Assembly (NCBI GenBank): GCA_948787875.1
Contig: CAQFKO010000009.1
Location: 1-32,919 of the forward strand
Origin: an uncultured Eubacteriales bacterium
GTDB lineage: Bacteria; Bacillota; Clostridia; Christensenellales; UBA1242
DNA length: 32,919 nucleotides
Direction of reading: 5' to 3'
In this document: positions 13,847 through 21,820 of the stretch, piece after piece
Position numbering within the stretch: the stretch's first letter is position 1
Layout of the letters: each line of letters starts with the position of its first letter
The notes under the pieces: model-generated
Told to the model about the DNA's origin: nothing
The model's database searches: none
What the model saw: only the letters and a program-made list of their open reading frames with translations
Made by a program: the position numbers and the translations under genes

Positions 13847-14380
13847 ATGCAGATTAATGATAAAAATTTATTTTTTGCAAAAATGAAACCCAATGCAATC
13901 ATTCCGTCAAAAAAAGACGAAGATGCAGGTTATGATTTATATGCTTGCTTTGAGGAAGAATTTTTTGTTATAGATCCATTTTCAACAAGAGTAGTTCCAA
14001 CAGGAATTGCCGCAGCATTTTCAAAAAAATATTATGCACAAATTGAAGAGCGCAGTTCTATGGGCAAATTGGGCATAAAGAAAAACGGAGGCGTTTTTGA
14101 CAGTGGTTATCGTGGCGAATATTTAATTTGCACCTATAACACACATAACATTCCGTTTATAATCACAAAAAAAGATATAGCCACTCTTCCTGAGCAGTTT
14201 GAAGCAGAGGGAAAGGTTTATAACAAATCAGAGGTAAATTTGTATCCTTATACCAAAGCCATTTGCCAAATGGTGTTGCAAGAAATCCCTGCCTTAGAGG
14301 TAGAAGAGCTTTCATATGAAGAACTTAAAAATATTTCTTCTGAGCGCGGTGTGGGGGGCTTTGGGCATTCAAACAAATAA
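13847..14380 (+). CDS. dut: dUTP diphosphatase, trimeric type
   Basis: All five dUTPase motifs are present: DAGYDLYA (26-33), RSSMG (69-73), GGVFDSGYRGE (81-91) with catalytic Asp85 and the uracil-pocket Tyr88, KAICQMVL (137-144), and RGVGGFGHS (167-175), the C-terminal arm that closes over the nucleotide, with His in place of the usual Ser. It hydrolyses dUTP to dUMP and so keeps uracil out of DNA. At 177 aa it is about 30 residues longer than usual, because of an insertion between motifs 3 and 4 (about 100-133). The gene has an AAGGAG site and is transcribed alone between a promoter in the preceding terminator and its own terminator. Confidence 0.93.
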   Translation: MQINDKNLFFAKMKPNAIIPSKKDEDAGYDLYACFEEEFFVIDPFSTRVVPTGIAAAFSKKYYAQIEERSSMGKLGIKKNGGVFDSGYRGEYLICTYNTHNIPFIITKKDIATLPEQFEAEGKVYNKSEVNLYPYTKAICQMVLQEIPALEVEELSYEELKNISSERGVGGFGHSNK

Positions 14381-14403
14381 TTAAAAAAAAATAATAAAAA
14401 AAT

Positions 14404-14434
14404 CACAAAACAGCAAAATGTTTTGTGGTTTTTT
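14404..14434 (+). terminator. Intrinsic terminator of dut
   Basis: CACAAAACA (14404-14412) and TGTTTTGTG (14419-14427) form a perfect 9-bp stem, followed by G and a T run. It is about 25 bp past the stop codon. Confidence 0.8.
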
Positions 14435-14569
14435 ATTTTTCGCAAAATTAGTGAAAAATAGTTAAAAAATATATATAAAATATGCAAAAATACAAAATAA
14501 TTGCTATTTAATGCCTTGTAAAGCTTGAAAATTTGGGCATTTGCGAAAATAAAAGTAACTTAAAAATGT

Positions 14570-14598
14570 TTGACACACTTTTTTTATTAATATATACT
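14570..14598 (+). promoter_or_regulatory. Near-consensus promoter of the actin-like operon
   Basis: TTGACA (14570-14575), a 17-bp spacer and TATACT (14593-14598). The start site near 14605 gives a leader of about 22 nt with AAAGGTGG before the first gene. It is one of the strongest promoters of the window by match to consensus. Confidence 0.75.
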
Positions 14599-14626
14599 CT
14601 AAATATAATTAATATAAAGGTGGATT

Positions 14627-15331
14627 ATGTCTAAAATATTTATTGAGAAGCGAGAGATAAAATTCAAAGTGCAAGAAACCGTTGAAGACACCTCTTTTGA
14701 TATTATTGACGGGTCTTATGTAGAAAATACAAAGCTTAACAGAAAGTATGTTTCTGATATTTACTCATACATGGATTTCAACGTTCTTTTTGCAATGGAA
14801 AATCAATTTGATGAATATTACACAAAGATAATACTTTTTAATGACGAAAGAAAGTTAGGCTACAATTTAATCAGCCTTCCAAGCAACCTTGATATTTCGG
14901 TAAAAAGAGTTTCTCCTAAAAACTTTTTAATTTTGGGAATAAACAAAGACCAAGAAACTCAGGGTCAAGCAAGTTTTTGTTCGCTTCAACCCGACGGTTC
15001 GGTTAACGAAGCAACAATAAATTTTAACCATATCAATCAGTACAAGGTTATTGAGCAAAAATATTTCTTGTTAAACTTTATTGAAATTTTGCCCGACGAG
15101 CTTGGCGAAGATTTAAATAAGCCCGTTTCAAAAAGATACATCAACACCATAGCAGTTTACAGAGACGATGGTTCAATTCTCAGAATTTTGTATGAAGAGA
15201 GCATAAAAACAAAAAGAGAATTAGTTTGCGAAATAGATGGCGGAACTCTTTTAATTTATTATAAAGACGACGGCTCTGTTGTTAAAAAGATGCCTGTTTC
15301 GGAAATTTTGCTAACCCCGAACGACGATTAA
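14627..15331 (+). CDS. Unrecognised protein, first gene of the ParM-like operon
   Basis: I recognise no family in this 234-aa protein. It has no signal peptide or membrane helix and is rich in alternating hydrophobic and polar residues, suggesting a mainly beta-strand fold. Two stretches look alike, NTIAVYRDDGSILRILYEE and LLIYYKDDGSVVKKMP, each a strand with a DDGS turn, and LQPDGSVNE is a weaker third, as in a repeat of beta blades or hairpins. The gene opens a three-gene operon behind a near-consensus promoter, 46 bp before the actin-like gene, so it probably acts with the filament as a regulator, anchor or cargo adaptor. This role is inferred from position alone. Confidence 0.6.
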   Translation: MSKIFIEKREIKFKVQETVEDTSFDIIDGSYVENTKLNRKYVSDIYSYMDFNVLFAMENQFDEYYTKIILFNDERKLGYNLISLPSNLDISVKRVSPKNFLILGINKDQETQGQASFCSLQPDGSVNEATINFNHINQYKVIEQKYFLLNFIEILPDELGEDLNKPVSKRYINTIAVYRDDGSILRILYEESIKTKRELVCEIDGGTLLIYYKDDGSVVKKMPVSEILLTPNDD

Positions 15332-15377
15332 TTTTACAAGTTAAGATAAAAATAAAATATTCAAAGGAAATAAGTTT

Positions 15378-16436
15378 ATGTCAGAATTAGAGCAAATCAA
15401 AAAAGCAACCGAAGAGGAAGAGTCAGCCCCTGAGTTCACAAGAATTGTTGGGCTTGATGTTGCAAACTCAACTCTCAAAATTTGGACGGACGAACTTAAC
15501 TTAAAATATGTTAACACCATTCGCCAAATCAATGATGCGGGTCTAGTTTATTCCTTTAAAACCGATTATCAAATGTATGTTTATGATAAGGCCGTTTATG
15601 AAGTGGGTGTTGTGTCTGCTTCGGGCTCGGGCGGAAGAGGAATGTCAAGATACGGTTCCGAGCAATACAAAACAGAAGCACTTATCGGCATAACCTCATG
15701 TTTAAAAGAACTTCCTGACCTTGCAGAGCACGAGGTTTTAAGGGTAGTTACGGGTGTGCCTAGCAGTCTTGCAAAAAATCAAAAAATCATTTCTCAAATA
15801 AAAGATATTTTAACAGGTGTGCATGAGGTAAAATCTGTAACTTGGGACAGCGTTAGGCCAATCACTTTTGAAATAAGAGAGGTTATTGTTGTGCCTCAAC
15901 CACTCGGCACAATGTATGACTATGTTTATGACGCCGATGCTGACGCTCTTAACGAAAAACTTTTAGACCAAAGGGCAATAGTTATTGATATCGGTTGGGG
16001 AACAACGGATATTGCTATTTTGGAAACCGCAAGAGTTCGTTCTACATTCAGTTTTGACATAGGAACAAGTGACTATATTTCTGACGTGCAGGAAGATATA
16101 AATAGCAATATGCCAGAAGCTAGCATCTTTTCGCTTGCACCTCATGAATTAGACTTATGCTTGCTTGAAAGTTCGGTTGTGGAAACTCCGTTCGGAGAGT
16201 TCGACCTTTCGGCTTATGTTGAAAAGCATATAAAAAATCAAGCCAAGCGAGTTTATCAAGAAGTTATGGGGCTGGGGCTTGAATTTAACAAATTCTATAA
16301 AATTATTTTAACCGGGGGCGGTTCATTGTTATATGAAAAATATTTAAGAGAATTTTTCAATGACCCTCGCTTAATTATTCAAGATAATGCCGTTATGGCA
16401 AATTGCAGAGGTTTTTGGTTGCTTGGAAATTATTAA
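15378..16436 (+). CDS. ParM/StbA-like bacterial actin
   Basis: The actin/Hsp70 ATPase motifs appear in order: phosphate 1 IVGLDVANSTLK (23-34, Asp27), phosphate 2 VIDIGWGTTDIA (202-213, Asp204, Asp211) and adenosine LTGGGSLL (311-318). It ends in NAVMANCRGFWLLG, the C-terminal helix seen in plasmid ParM/StbA proteins. Its length of 352 aa is close to ParM (about 320). Such proteins polymerise with ATP into filaments that push plasmids apart or serve other positioning tasks. Here the gene lies among chromosomal housekeeping genes, with no replication or plasmid gene near, and the flanking partners do not look like ParR. There is an AAAGGA site before the ATG. The family is sure at fold level; the cargo is unknown. 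Confidence 0.85.
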   Translation: MSELEQIKKATEEEESAPEFTRIVGLDVANSTLKIWTDELNLKYVNTIRQINDAGLVYSFKTDYQMYVYDKAVYEVGVVSASGSGGRGMSRYGSEQYKTEALIGITSCLKELPDLAEHEVLRVVTGVPSSLAKNQKIISQIKDILTGVHEVKSVTWDSVRPITFEIREVIVVPQPLGTMYDYVYDADADALNEKLLDQRAIVIDIGWGTTDIAILETARVRSTFSFDIGTSDYISDVQEDINSNMPEASIFSLAPHELDLCLLESSVVETPFGEFDLSAYVEKHIKNQAKRVYQEVMGLGLEFNKFYKIILTGGGSLLYEKYLREFFNDPRLIIQDNAVMANCRGFWLLGNY

Positions 16437-16451
16437 AAATTAGGAGATATT

Positions 16452-17192
16452 ATGACAATTATAGAACTTGAACAAGGACTGAGAAATCTGATTGCTTCGC
16501 AACCGGCAGTGTTGGCTGGCAATCTTGGTGATGTTATTCGCAGTGTTCTTGGCGTAACCGAGGCTTACAGAAATTATGTTTTCAAGCTTCAAAGCTATCC
16601 TGTTCAAGATATTTTCAGATTTTCTTTGCTGTCTAATATAAGCAAAATAGAAAGCGATATAACAGGAGCGGCGCTTGCAATGCTAAATGAGCGCGGTATA
16701 AACTTGCTTTTATATGCTCCACAAGACCAATATAATATGGGCGGCTTTAACCAATTTAACATGGGACAAATGGCTTATGGAGTTTCGAATAACATAACAT
16801 TCGGAATGAATAATTCGACTTCAAACAAACCTTTTGGTAATCATGAATATGCAGGCTTGGAAATTTCAAGAAATAATGTCAGACCAAAAGTTACCACCGC
16901 ATATTCGGGCTATGAGCCAACAGGCAAGCCGACCTTTGCCGAGCCAAGTGTTCAAAGCGAAGAAGCGGTTCAAAATACTCCTGCGCCAAGTTCAAAAACA
17001 AAAATCATTAAGCCGGAAATCAATTTAACTCCAAAGTCAGAAGCAGTTGAAGAAAGTTTGCCAAAGCAAGAAACCTCAGTTTCTTCCACAAAACCAAGCC
17101 CTGCCGAAATGCTTATGGGCGAAGCAAGTGATAATCCGCCAAGTGATAAGGCGGCTGGCAGAGATTATCTTTTAAACTTACTTAAAAAATAA
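16452..17192 (+). CDS. Unrecognised partner protein with helical head and disordered tail
   Basis: I recognise no family. Residues 1-90 look helical (LEQGLRNLIASQPAVLAGNLGDVIRSVLGVTEAYRNYVFKL... ALAMLNERGINLLLY is the end). Residues 90-125 are rich in Gly, Asn, Met and Phe, 125-230 are rich in Ser, Pro, Glu and Thr and probably disordered, and the protein ends with a short amphipathic helix GRDYLLNLLKK. A folded head, flexible linker and terminal binding helix is a design that suits a filament adaptor, such as ParR, whose C-terminal tail binds ParM. There is however no visible ribbon-helix-helix. It starts 15 bp after the actin gene with a TAGGAGA site, so the two are cotranscribed. Confidence 0.6.
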   Translation: MTIIELEQGLRNLIASQPAVLAGNLGDVIRSVLGVTEAYRNYVFKLQSYPVQDIFRFSLLSNISKIESDITGAALAMLNERGINLLLYAPQDQYNMGGFNQFNMGQMAYGVSNNITFGMNNSTSNKPFGNHEYAGLEISRNNVRPKVTTAYSGYEPTGKPTFAEPSVQSEEAVQNTPAPSSKTKIIKPEINLTPKSEAVEESLPKQETSVSSTKPSPAEMLMGEASDNPPSDKAAGRDYLLNLLKK

Positions 17193-17301
17193 TAATTTGG
17201 CAAAATTTATAATTTAATAAAAATAAAAAATTATTAAACAGCGATTAAATCAATTAATTTCTGCTTAATAATTTTTTTTATGATTAATATTAATTAAAAT
17301 T

Positions 17302-17745
17302 TTATTTCAAAAGGTTGTTTAATATTTCCGCAAGTTCCACGCAGTTTTTATAAATATAAATTTTTTCAAAAGCAAAAGCTCCTTTTATCATATCGCTAAA
17401 ATCACAGCCTTTTTTTGCAAACAAAAAAAGCTTTTGAGTTTTGTTATTATTTTTTATTGAAATTAGTTCCATTCCAAGCCCCGTTGACCTAAGCGAAATA
17501 TCCGCAAGCACAAGGTCGGCGGTTTGCACCTCATTTAAGTCAAAGTTCACCATATCTGCCAAAACCTCATTTTCGCTTGCCGAAGGGTTAGACAGTATAA
17601 AATTTTTTTTGTGTTCAAAAATTGTGTTTGGAGTAACAATTTCCGCATTTTCAAACTTGCAAGTTATTGCGGCTTTATATGTTTCAAAAATAAGCCTGTC
17701 GCCATCTGTTGTGCCATGAACCGCGCCCAAAATCATAACTTTCAT
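17302..17745 (-). CDS. Nucleoside 2-deoxyribosyltransferase-fold protein
   Basis: This 147-aa Rossmann-like protein has MKVMILGAVHG at the start and the family signature ADLVLADISLRSTGLGMEL (77-94), with Asp82 and Glu93 at the positions of the substrate-binding Asp and nucleophilic Glu. The pattern is shared by nucleoside 2-deoxyribosyltransferases and DNPH1-type deoxynucleotide N-glycosidases, which exchange or cleave the base of deoxynucleosides. The start has a TGAGG site. It is a single minus-strand gene between the actin operon and the oxidoreductase pair. A nucleotide-salvage or clean-up role is plausible; a sensor protein of the same fold is the alternative. Confidence 0.6.
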   Translation of the reverse strand: MKVMILGAVHGTTDGDRLIFETYKAAITCKFENAEIVTPNTIFEHKKNFILSNPSASENEVLADMVNFDLNEVQTADLVLADISLRSTGLGMELISIKNNNKTQKLFLFAKKGCDFSDMIKGAFAFEKIYIYKNCVELAEILNNLLK

Positions 17746-17762
17746 AATATTACCTCAACTTC

Positions 17763-17768
17763 ATTATA
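17763..17768 (-). promoter_or_regulatory. -10 box of the deoxyribosyltransferase-like gene
   Basis: On the minus strand TATAAT (17768-17763) follows AAGTG. No good -35 is seen at 16-18 bp. The leader would be about 15 nt. Confidence 0.35.
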
Positions 17769-17866
17769 CACTTTTTTTGTAAATTCAAAAATAATTTTGC
17801 AAAACTGTCCAAATTTTCATTAAAAAGCCTTTAAATTGGTGACAAATTTTTTTGCTTATTATATAT

Positions 17867-17875
17867 TGTTATAGT
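17867..17875 (+). promoter_or_regulatory. Extended -10 of the oxidoreductase operon
   Basis: TGTTATAGT is an extended -10 (hexamer 17870-17875) without a clear -35, placing the start near 17882 and the GGGGGA ribosome site in the leader. Confidence 0.4.
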
Positions 17876-17898
17876 AAAAATTTTTTGGGGGATAAATT

Positions 17899-18942
17899 AT
17901 GAAATATGCTATATATGGTGCAGGCTCGCTAGGTATAGTTTTGGGGGCATGGCTTTCAGACAAAACCAAAACAGCTGTTACTGTTATCGACAGAAACAAA
18001 AAAAGTGTAGATGCATTAAATAAGAATGGTGCAAAAGTTTTATATTCAAACAGCACATTATTAGTGTCAAAAGTAAATGCGATTTTAGAGACCGAAGTTA
18101 AAGAAAAGTTTGATATTATATTTTTGTTAACCAAGCAAATTGGCAATGTTGAAATTGTTAAAAAAGCTTCAAAAATGCTTAGCAAAAACGGGGTTATTTG
18201 CACAATGCAAAACGGACTTCCCGAAGAAGATGTTGCAAGCGTTATCGGAAAAGAGCGTACTTTTGGTTGTGCGATTGGTTGGGGTGCAACAAGAATCGAG
18301 CCGGGTATAAGCGAGCTTACAAGTGAACCAAGTGCAAGCAGTTTGTCTTTCAGTCTTGGCAGTTATGCGGGGCTGAATAATGAGTATTTGGCAGAAATGA
18401 AAAATCTGCTCAGTTTGATGGGCGAGGTTTCGGTTGAAGAAAACTTTATTGGTGCTAGATGGGTAAAGGTTTTGATTAACAGTGCTTTTAGCGGAATGAG
18501 TGCGGTTTGTGGCGACACTTTTGGCGAAGTTGCAAAAAATAAAAACAGTCGCAAAATTATTCAAAGAATAATAAAAGAATGCATAGATGTTGCAAACGCT
18601 GCCAAAATTAAAATAGAGCCTATTCAAGGAAAAGACGTGGTAAAGCTTATAGACTATCACAATAATTTTAAGAAAAAAATCAGTTTTATGATTATTCCTC
18701 TTGCAATAAAAAAGCATTCAAAATTAAAAGCAAGCATGCTTCAAGACCTTGAAAAAGGAATAAAAACAGAGGTTGACAGCATAAACGGAGTAGTCTGTGC
18801 TTTTGGCAAAAAGTTTAATGTAAAAACACCATTTAATGAAATGGTTGCAGAGATTATTCATAAGTGTGAAGAGGGCAAACTTAAACCAAGTTTTGAAAAT
18901 ACAAAGTTTTTCAACGAAATTTTAAAAGTAAAAGAATATTAA
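17899..18942 (+). CDS. Ketopantoate reductase (ApbA/PanE) family oxidoreductase
   Basis: The NAD(P)-binding motif GAGSLG (7-12) lies at the start. MQNGLPEE includes Asn105, ARWVKVLINSAFSG includes the candidate catalytic Lys190 and Asn194, and SMLQDLEKGIKTEVDSING includes Ser279 and Glu291, the equivalents of the PanE substrate residues. PanE reduces 2-dehydropantoate to pantoate for coenzyme A synthesis. At 347 aa it is about 40 residues longer than E. coli PanE. No other pantothenate gene is near. The gene is 17 bp before ldh, so the pair may serve 2-oxo-acid reduction; members of this family also act on other 2-oxo acids. The start has a GGGGGA site. Confidence 0.8.
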   Translation: MKYAIYGAGSLGIVLGAWLSDKTKTAVTVIDRNKKSVDALNKNGAKVLYSNSTLLVSKVNAILETEVKEKFDIIFLLTKQIGNVEIVKKASKMLSKNGVICTMQNGLPEEDVASVIGKERTFGCAIGWGATRIEPGISELTSEPSASSLSFSLGSYAGLNNEYLAEMKNLLSLMGEVSVEENFIGARWVKVLINSAFSGMSAVCGDTFGEVAKNKNSRKIIQRIIKECIDVANAAKIKIEPIQGKDVVKLIDYHNNFKKKISFMIIPLAIKKHSKLKASMLQDLEKGIKTEVDSINGVVCAFGKKFNVKTPFNEMVAEIIHKCEEGKLKPSFENTKFFNEILKVKEY

Positions 18943-18959
18943 TATAAAGGAGAATTATT

Positions 18960-19871
18960 ATGAACAAAGTAGTTTTAATTGGTTGCGGAAATGTGGGCAT
19001 GAGCTATGCATATAACATTGTAACAACCTCAAATTCAGTAAGTGAACTTGTGCTTATTGATGTAAGAAAAGAAAGGGTGGAAGGTGAGGCACTAGACCTT
19101 ATTCATGCTTCGGCATACAGCAACTCACATTTAAAAATAAAAGCAGGCTCTTATGAAGATTGCAACAATGCAGATATAGTTTGTATTTGCGCAGGCAGAA
19201 ATCAAGAGGTTGGCGAAACAAGGCAAGACCTTATCGACAAAAACCTTGCAGTTTTTGAATCTATTATAAATGAAGTAAACAAAACAAACTTTAACGGAAT
19301 ATATCTTGTTGCAACAAACCCTCTTGATGTTATGACGGCTATCACTTGGAAGTTGTCGGGTTTTGATCACAAAAAAGTTATCGGAAGCGGAACAACTCTT
19401 GACACCGCAAGACTGAGAAGCTTGCTTGCTTCAAGATATAATGTAAATCCAAAAAGCGTTCATGCTTATGTTATCGGTGAGCATGGCGACAGCGAAATGA
19501 TTCCTTGGAGCAACGCAACAATAGGCTTAAACAAAATTATGTTGTCTGACCAAGAAAAGTCTGCTATTGAAAAAGAAGTAAGAAACAGCGCCTATGATAT
19601 TATTCAAAAAAAGGGCAACACTTGCTATGGAATCGGCGTGTGCCTTATGAAAATAACAAATGCGATTTTGGGTGACACAAACGAAATACTTTCTATTTCT
19701 TCATATAACGCTGATCACGATTGTTATTTCAGTATGCCTACGGTTGTTGGAAGCGACGGTGCGGAAGAAACCTACTTTTTGGAAATGACCGAAGAAGAGC
19801 ATAAGCAAATTTCGGAGTCTGTAAGCTTTTTGGAAAAGGTAACACACGAAGCTCTTTCAAAAATAAAATAA
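18960..19871 (+). CDS. ldh: L-lactate dehydrogenase
   Basis: GCGNVG (8-13) with Asp34 binds NAD. Gln82 in NQEVGETR marks a lactate rather than a malate dehydrogenase, and Arg88 is the mobile-loop arginine. The catalytic residues are Asp148 and Arg151 in LDTARLR, with His175 in GEHGDSE. Arg153 and His168 match the fructose-1,6-bisphosphate site of allosteric bacterial LDHs, so activation by that sugar is likely. The length of 303 aa is normal. It regenerates NAD+ by reducing pyruvate to lactate, fitting a fermenting anaerobe. It follows the PanE-like gene with a strong AAAGGAGA site and ends the operon at a terminator. Confidence 0.92.
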   Translation: MNKVVLIGCGNVGMSYAYNIVTTSNSVSELVLIDVRKERVEGEALDLIHASAYSNSHLKIKAGSYEDCNNADIVCICAGRNQEVGETRQDLIDKNLAVFESIINEVNKTNFNGIYLVATNPLDVMTAITWKLSGFDHKKVIGSGTTLDTARLRSLLASRYNVNPKSVHAYVIGEHGDSEMIPWSNATIGLNKIMLSDQEKSAIEKEVRNSAYDIIQKKGNTCYGIGVCLMKITNAILGDTNEILSISSYNADHDCYFSMPTVVGSDGAEETYFLEMTEEEHKQISESVSFLEKVTHEALSKIK

Positions 19872-19876
19872 TTGAA

Positions 19877-19906
19877 ACAAAAGCCACCTTGTCAGGTGGT
19901 TTTTGT
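19877..19906 (+). terminator. Intrinsic terminator of ldh
   Basis: ACAAAAGCCACCT and AGGTGGTTTTTGT form a 13-bp stem (one G-T pair) around TGTC, with T residues at the end. An open frame that would start at TTG 19889 lies inside it and is not a gerA start. Confidence 0.85.
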
Positions 19907-19987
19907 TTTGCAAAATTTTTGTCGAAAAACAAAAGTTATAAATATTTTAGATTAGTTAATTGCACAATAAGCGTAGAGGATATTTAT

Positions 19988-21820
19988 ATGAGCCAAACCA
20001 AGTTAAAAAGTGCAAAAAACATCACTAAAAATTCAAATAGCACAAAAAAAAATAAAAATTCAAAAAGCAATCAGTCAAATAGTCAAGTTAAAAGTATGGC
20101 AAAGGGCTCCTCGGGTTCAAGCAGTCAAAATTTATCGCAGCAAATTTCCGAAATGTTTGACCAAGATAATAAGGTTGAACAGCTCAAAATCAATATCGGT
20201 GACGAATCGGTCACTTTGTTTTATATTGACTCATTAATTGATAAGGCACTTTTTGCAGGCGGAATTTTGTCACAGCTTGAAAAACTTTCTTCTGAGCAAA
20301 GTTCAAATGCTTCAAGTCAAGGCTCACAAATTTCAAAAAGCAAAAGCAAAAATAAAAGTTCAAATAACAGCAGTGGCTCAAATCAATCACAGTCACAAAC
20401 TCTGCTTGAAAAAATCAAGTTACAAACAGTTTCAATTTCTGGTGTTGTTGAAGCGCAAGATGTTAATGAGTGTTTAAAAAATATCTTTTCGGGCTTTGTG
20501 GTTTTGGTAGTCGGCGAAGGTGCAATATGCTATCCGATTTTCGGCGTAGAAAAAAGAGGAATACAAGAGCCTCCGACTTCAAGAGTAGTCAAAGGGCCAA
20601 GAGAGGGTTTTGTTGAAGATATAGGAACAAACTTAGGGCTGGTCAGAAAAAGATTAAAAACCAACAAACTTAAAATAATAGATATTTTTGTGGGTGAAAA
20701 AACGGACACACAAGTGTCACTTGTTTATCTTGAAGGTGTAGCAAAAAAAGAAATTATTGCAGATGTAAAAAAACGCATAAAAAACATAAATATAGATGCG
20801 ATTATAGATTCTTATTATATAGAAAGCTATTTGGAAGAAGACAGAATAAAATTTTTCAGGCGTGTTGGTAATACCGAAAAGCCCGATGTTTTTTGTGCAA
20901 AAGTATTAGAGGGCAGAATCGGAATTTTGGTAGACGGCTCTCCCATTTCGCTCACCGTTCCGTTTGTTCTTTTTGAGGACTTGCAAAGTTCGGGTGATTA
21001 TTATTCAGTTCCCGCAATGGCAACCTTTGCAAGATTAATGAGAATTTTCGGTTTAATAACGGCGATTCTTGCACCGGGAATATATGTATCTCTTCAAAGC
21101 TATAATTACAGAATTTTGCCAATAAACTTTTTGATAGCGCTTTTGTCAAGCATTGAGGGATTGTCCATTCCGCCGCTTATAGAAATTTTGGTTGTGCTTT
21201 TGTTGTTTGAAATAATAACAGAAGCAAGTTTGCAAATGCCAAGTGCGTTAGGCATGGCATTATCAATTATTGGAGCTTTGGCTCTTGGAAGCACGGCGGT
21301 AGATGCAGGGCTTTTGTCTGCTCCAAGCATAGTTATTGTGGCAATATCAAGTGTTGCGCTCTATATTATTCCTGACCAAATTTCCGAAACAAGACTTTTA
21401 AGATTGCTTATGACGGTGGTCGGCGGCGTTATCGGATTATATGGAATTGTAACAGCGTTTATGATTTTAACAACATATTTAACATCAATGACAAGCTTTG
21501 GAATACCATATATGTCACCGCTTGCGCCAAGCATAAAGTCAGACAAAAAAGATGCTTTTGTAAAACAGCCTGTTCAAAGCATGGATACGAGACCCGAACT
21601 TATTGCTGCGGAAGATAAAGTTCGTCAGCAAAGCAGTAGCAGCGACAACGACGATATGAGCGTTACAAACGAACAAAACGACAGCACCGATCAAAACGAA
21701 AGCGAAAAAAACAAAGCTAGCAATATGAAAAAGAGTGGGGCAGTCAATCAAAAATCTTCAAAAAAACAAAACTCAACCGGCAAAGCGAAATCAGCAAAGG
21801 AGGTAACAAATGACGTGTAG
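19988..21820 (+). CDS. gerA: Spore germination receptor subunit A (GerA family)
   Basis: The GerA N-terminal domain begins near VTLFYIDSLIDKALF. The family motifs ISGVVEAQDVNECLKNIFSGFVVL and GPREGFVEDI (about 203-212) follow. Residues about 352-502 form the membrane domain, starting ARLMRIFGLI. The true start is ATG 19988 with an AGAGGA site, giving 610 aa. GerA, GerB and GerC form the nutrient receptor in the inner spore membrane. Unusual are three polar low-complexity parts: an Asn/Ser/Lys-rich N-terminus (1-55), a Ser/Asn/Gln linker (about 101-140) splitting the N-terminal domain, and a C-terminal tail of about 90 residues rich in Asp, Ser, Asn and Lys. The stop overlaps the gerB start by 11 nt. 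Confidence 0.9.
   Translation: MSQTKLKSAKNITKNSNSTKKNKNSKSNQSNSQVKSMAKGSSGSSSQNLSQQISEMFDQDNKVEQLKINIGDESVTLFYIDSLIDKALFAGGILSQLEKLSSEQSSNASSQGSQISKSKSKNKSSNNSSGSNQSQSQTLLEKIKLQTVSISGVVEAQDVNECLKNIFSGFVVLVVGEGAICYPIFGVEKRGIQEPPTSRVVKGPREGFVEDIGTNLGLVRKRLKTNKLKIIDIFVGEKTDTQVSLVYLEGVAKKEIIADVKKRIKNINIDAIIDSYYIESYLEEDRIKFFRRVGNTEKPDVFCAKVLEGRIGILVDGSPISLTVPFVLFEDLQSSGDYYSVPAMATFARLMRIFGLITAILAPGIYVSLQSYNYRILPINFLIALLSSIEGLSIPPLIEILVVLLLFEIITEASLQMPSALGMALSIIGALALGSTAVDAGLLSAPSIVIVAISSVALYIIPDQISETRLLRLLMTVVGGVIGLYGIVTAFMILTTYLTSMTSFGIPYMSPLAPSIKSDKKDAFVKQPVQSMDTRPELIAAEDKVRQQSSSSDNDDMSVTNEQNDSTDQNESEKNKASNMKKSGAVNQKSSKKQNSTGKAKSAKEVTNDV

Noticed and set aside
14381..14626. Centromere-like tandem repeats (parC type) for the actin operon
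   Set aside because: I found a terminator and a promoter but no iterated motif here or in 17193-17301.
19889..19987. TTG start extending GerA by 33 residues
   Set aside because: The start lies inside the ldh terminator and has no ribosome site; ATG 19988 has AGAGGA before it.
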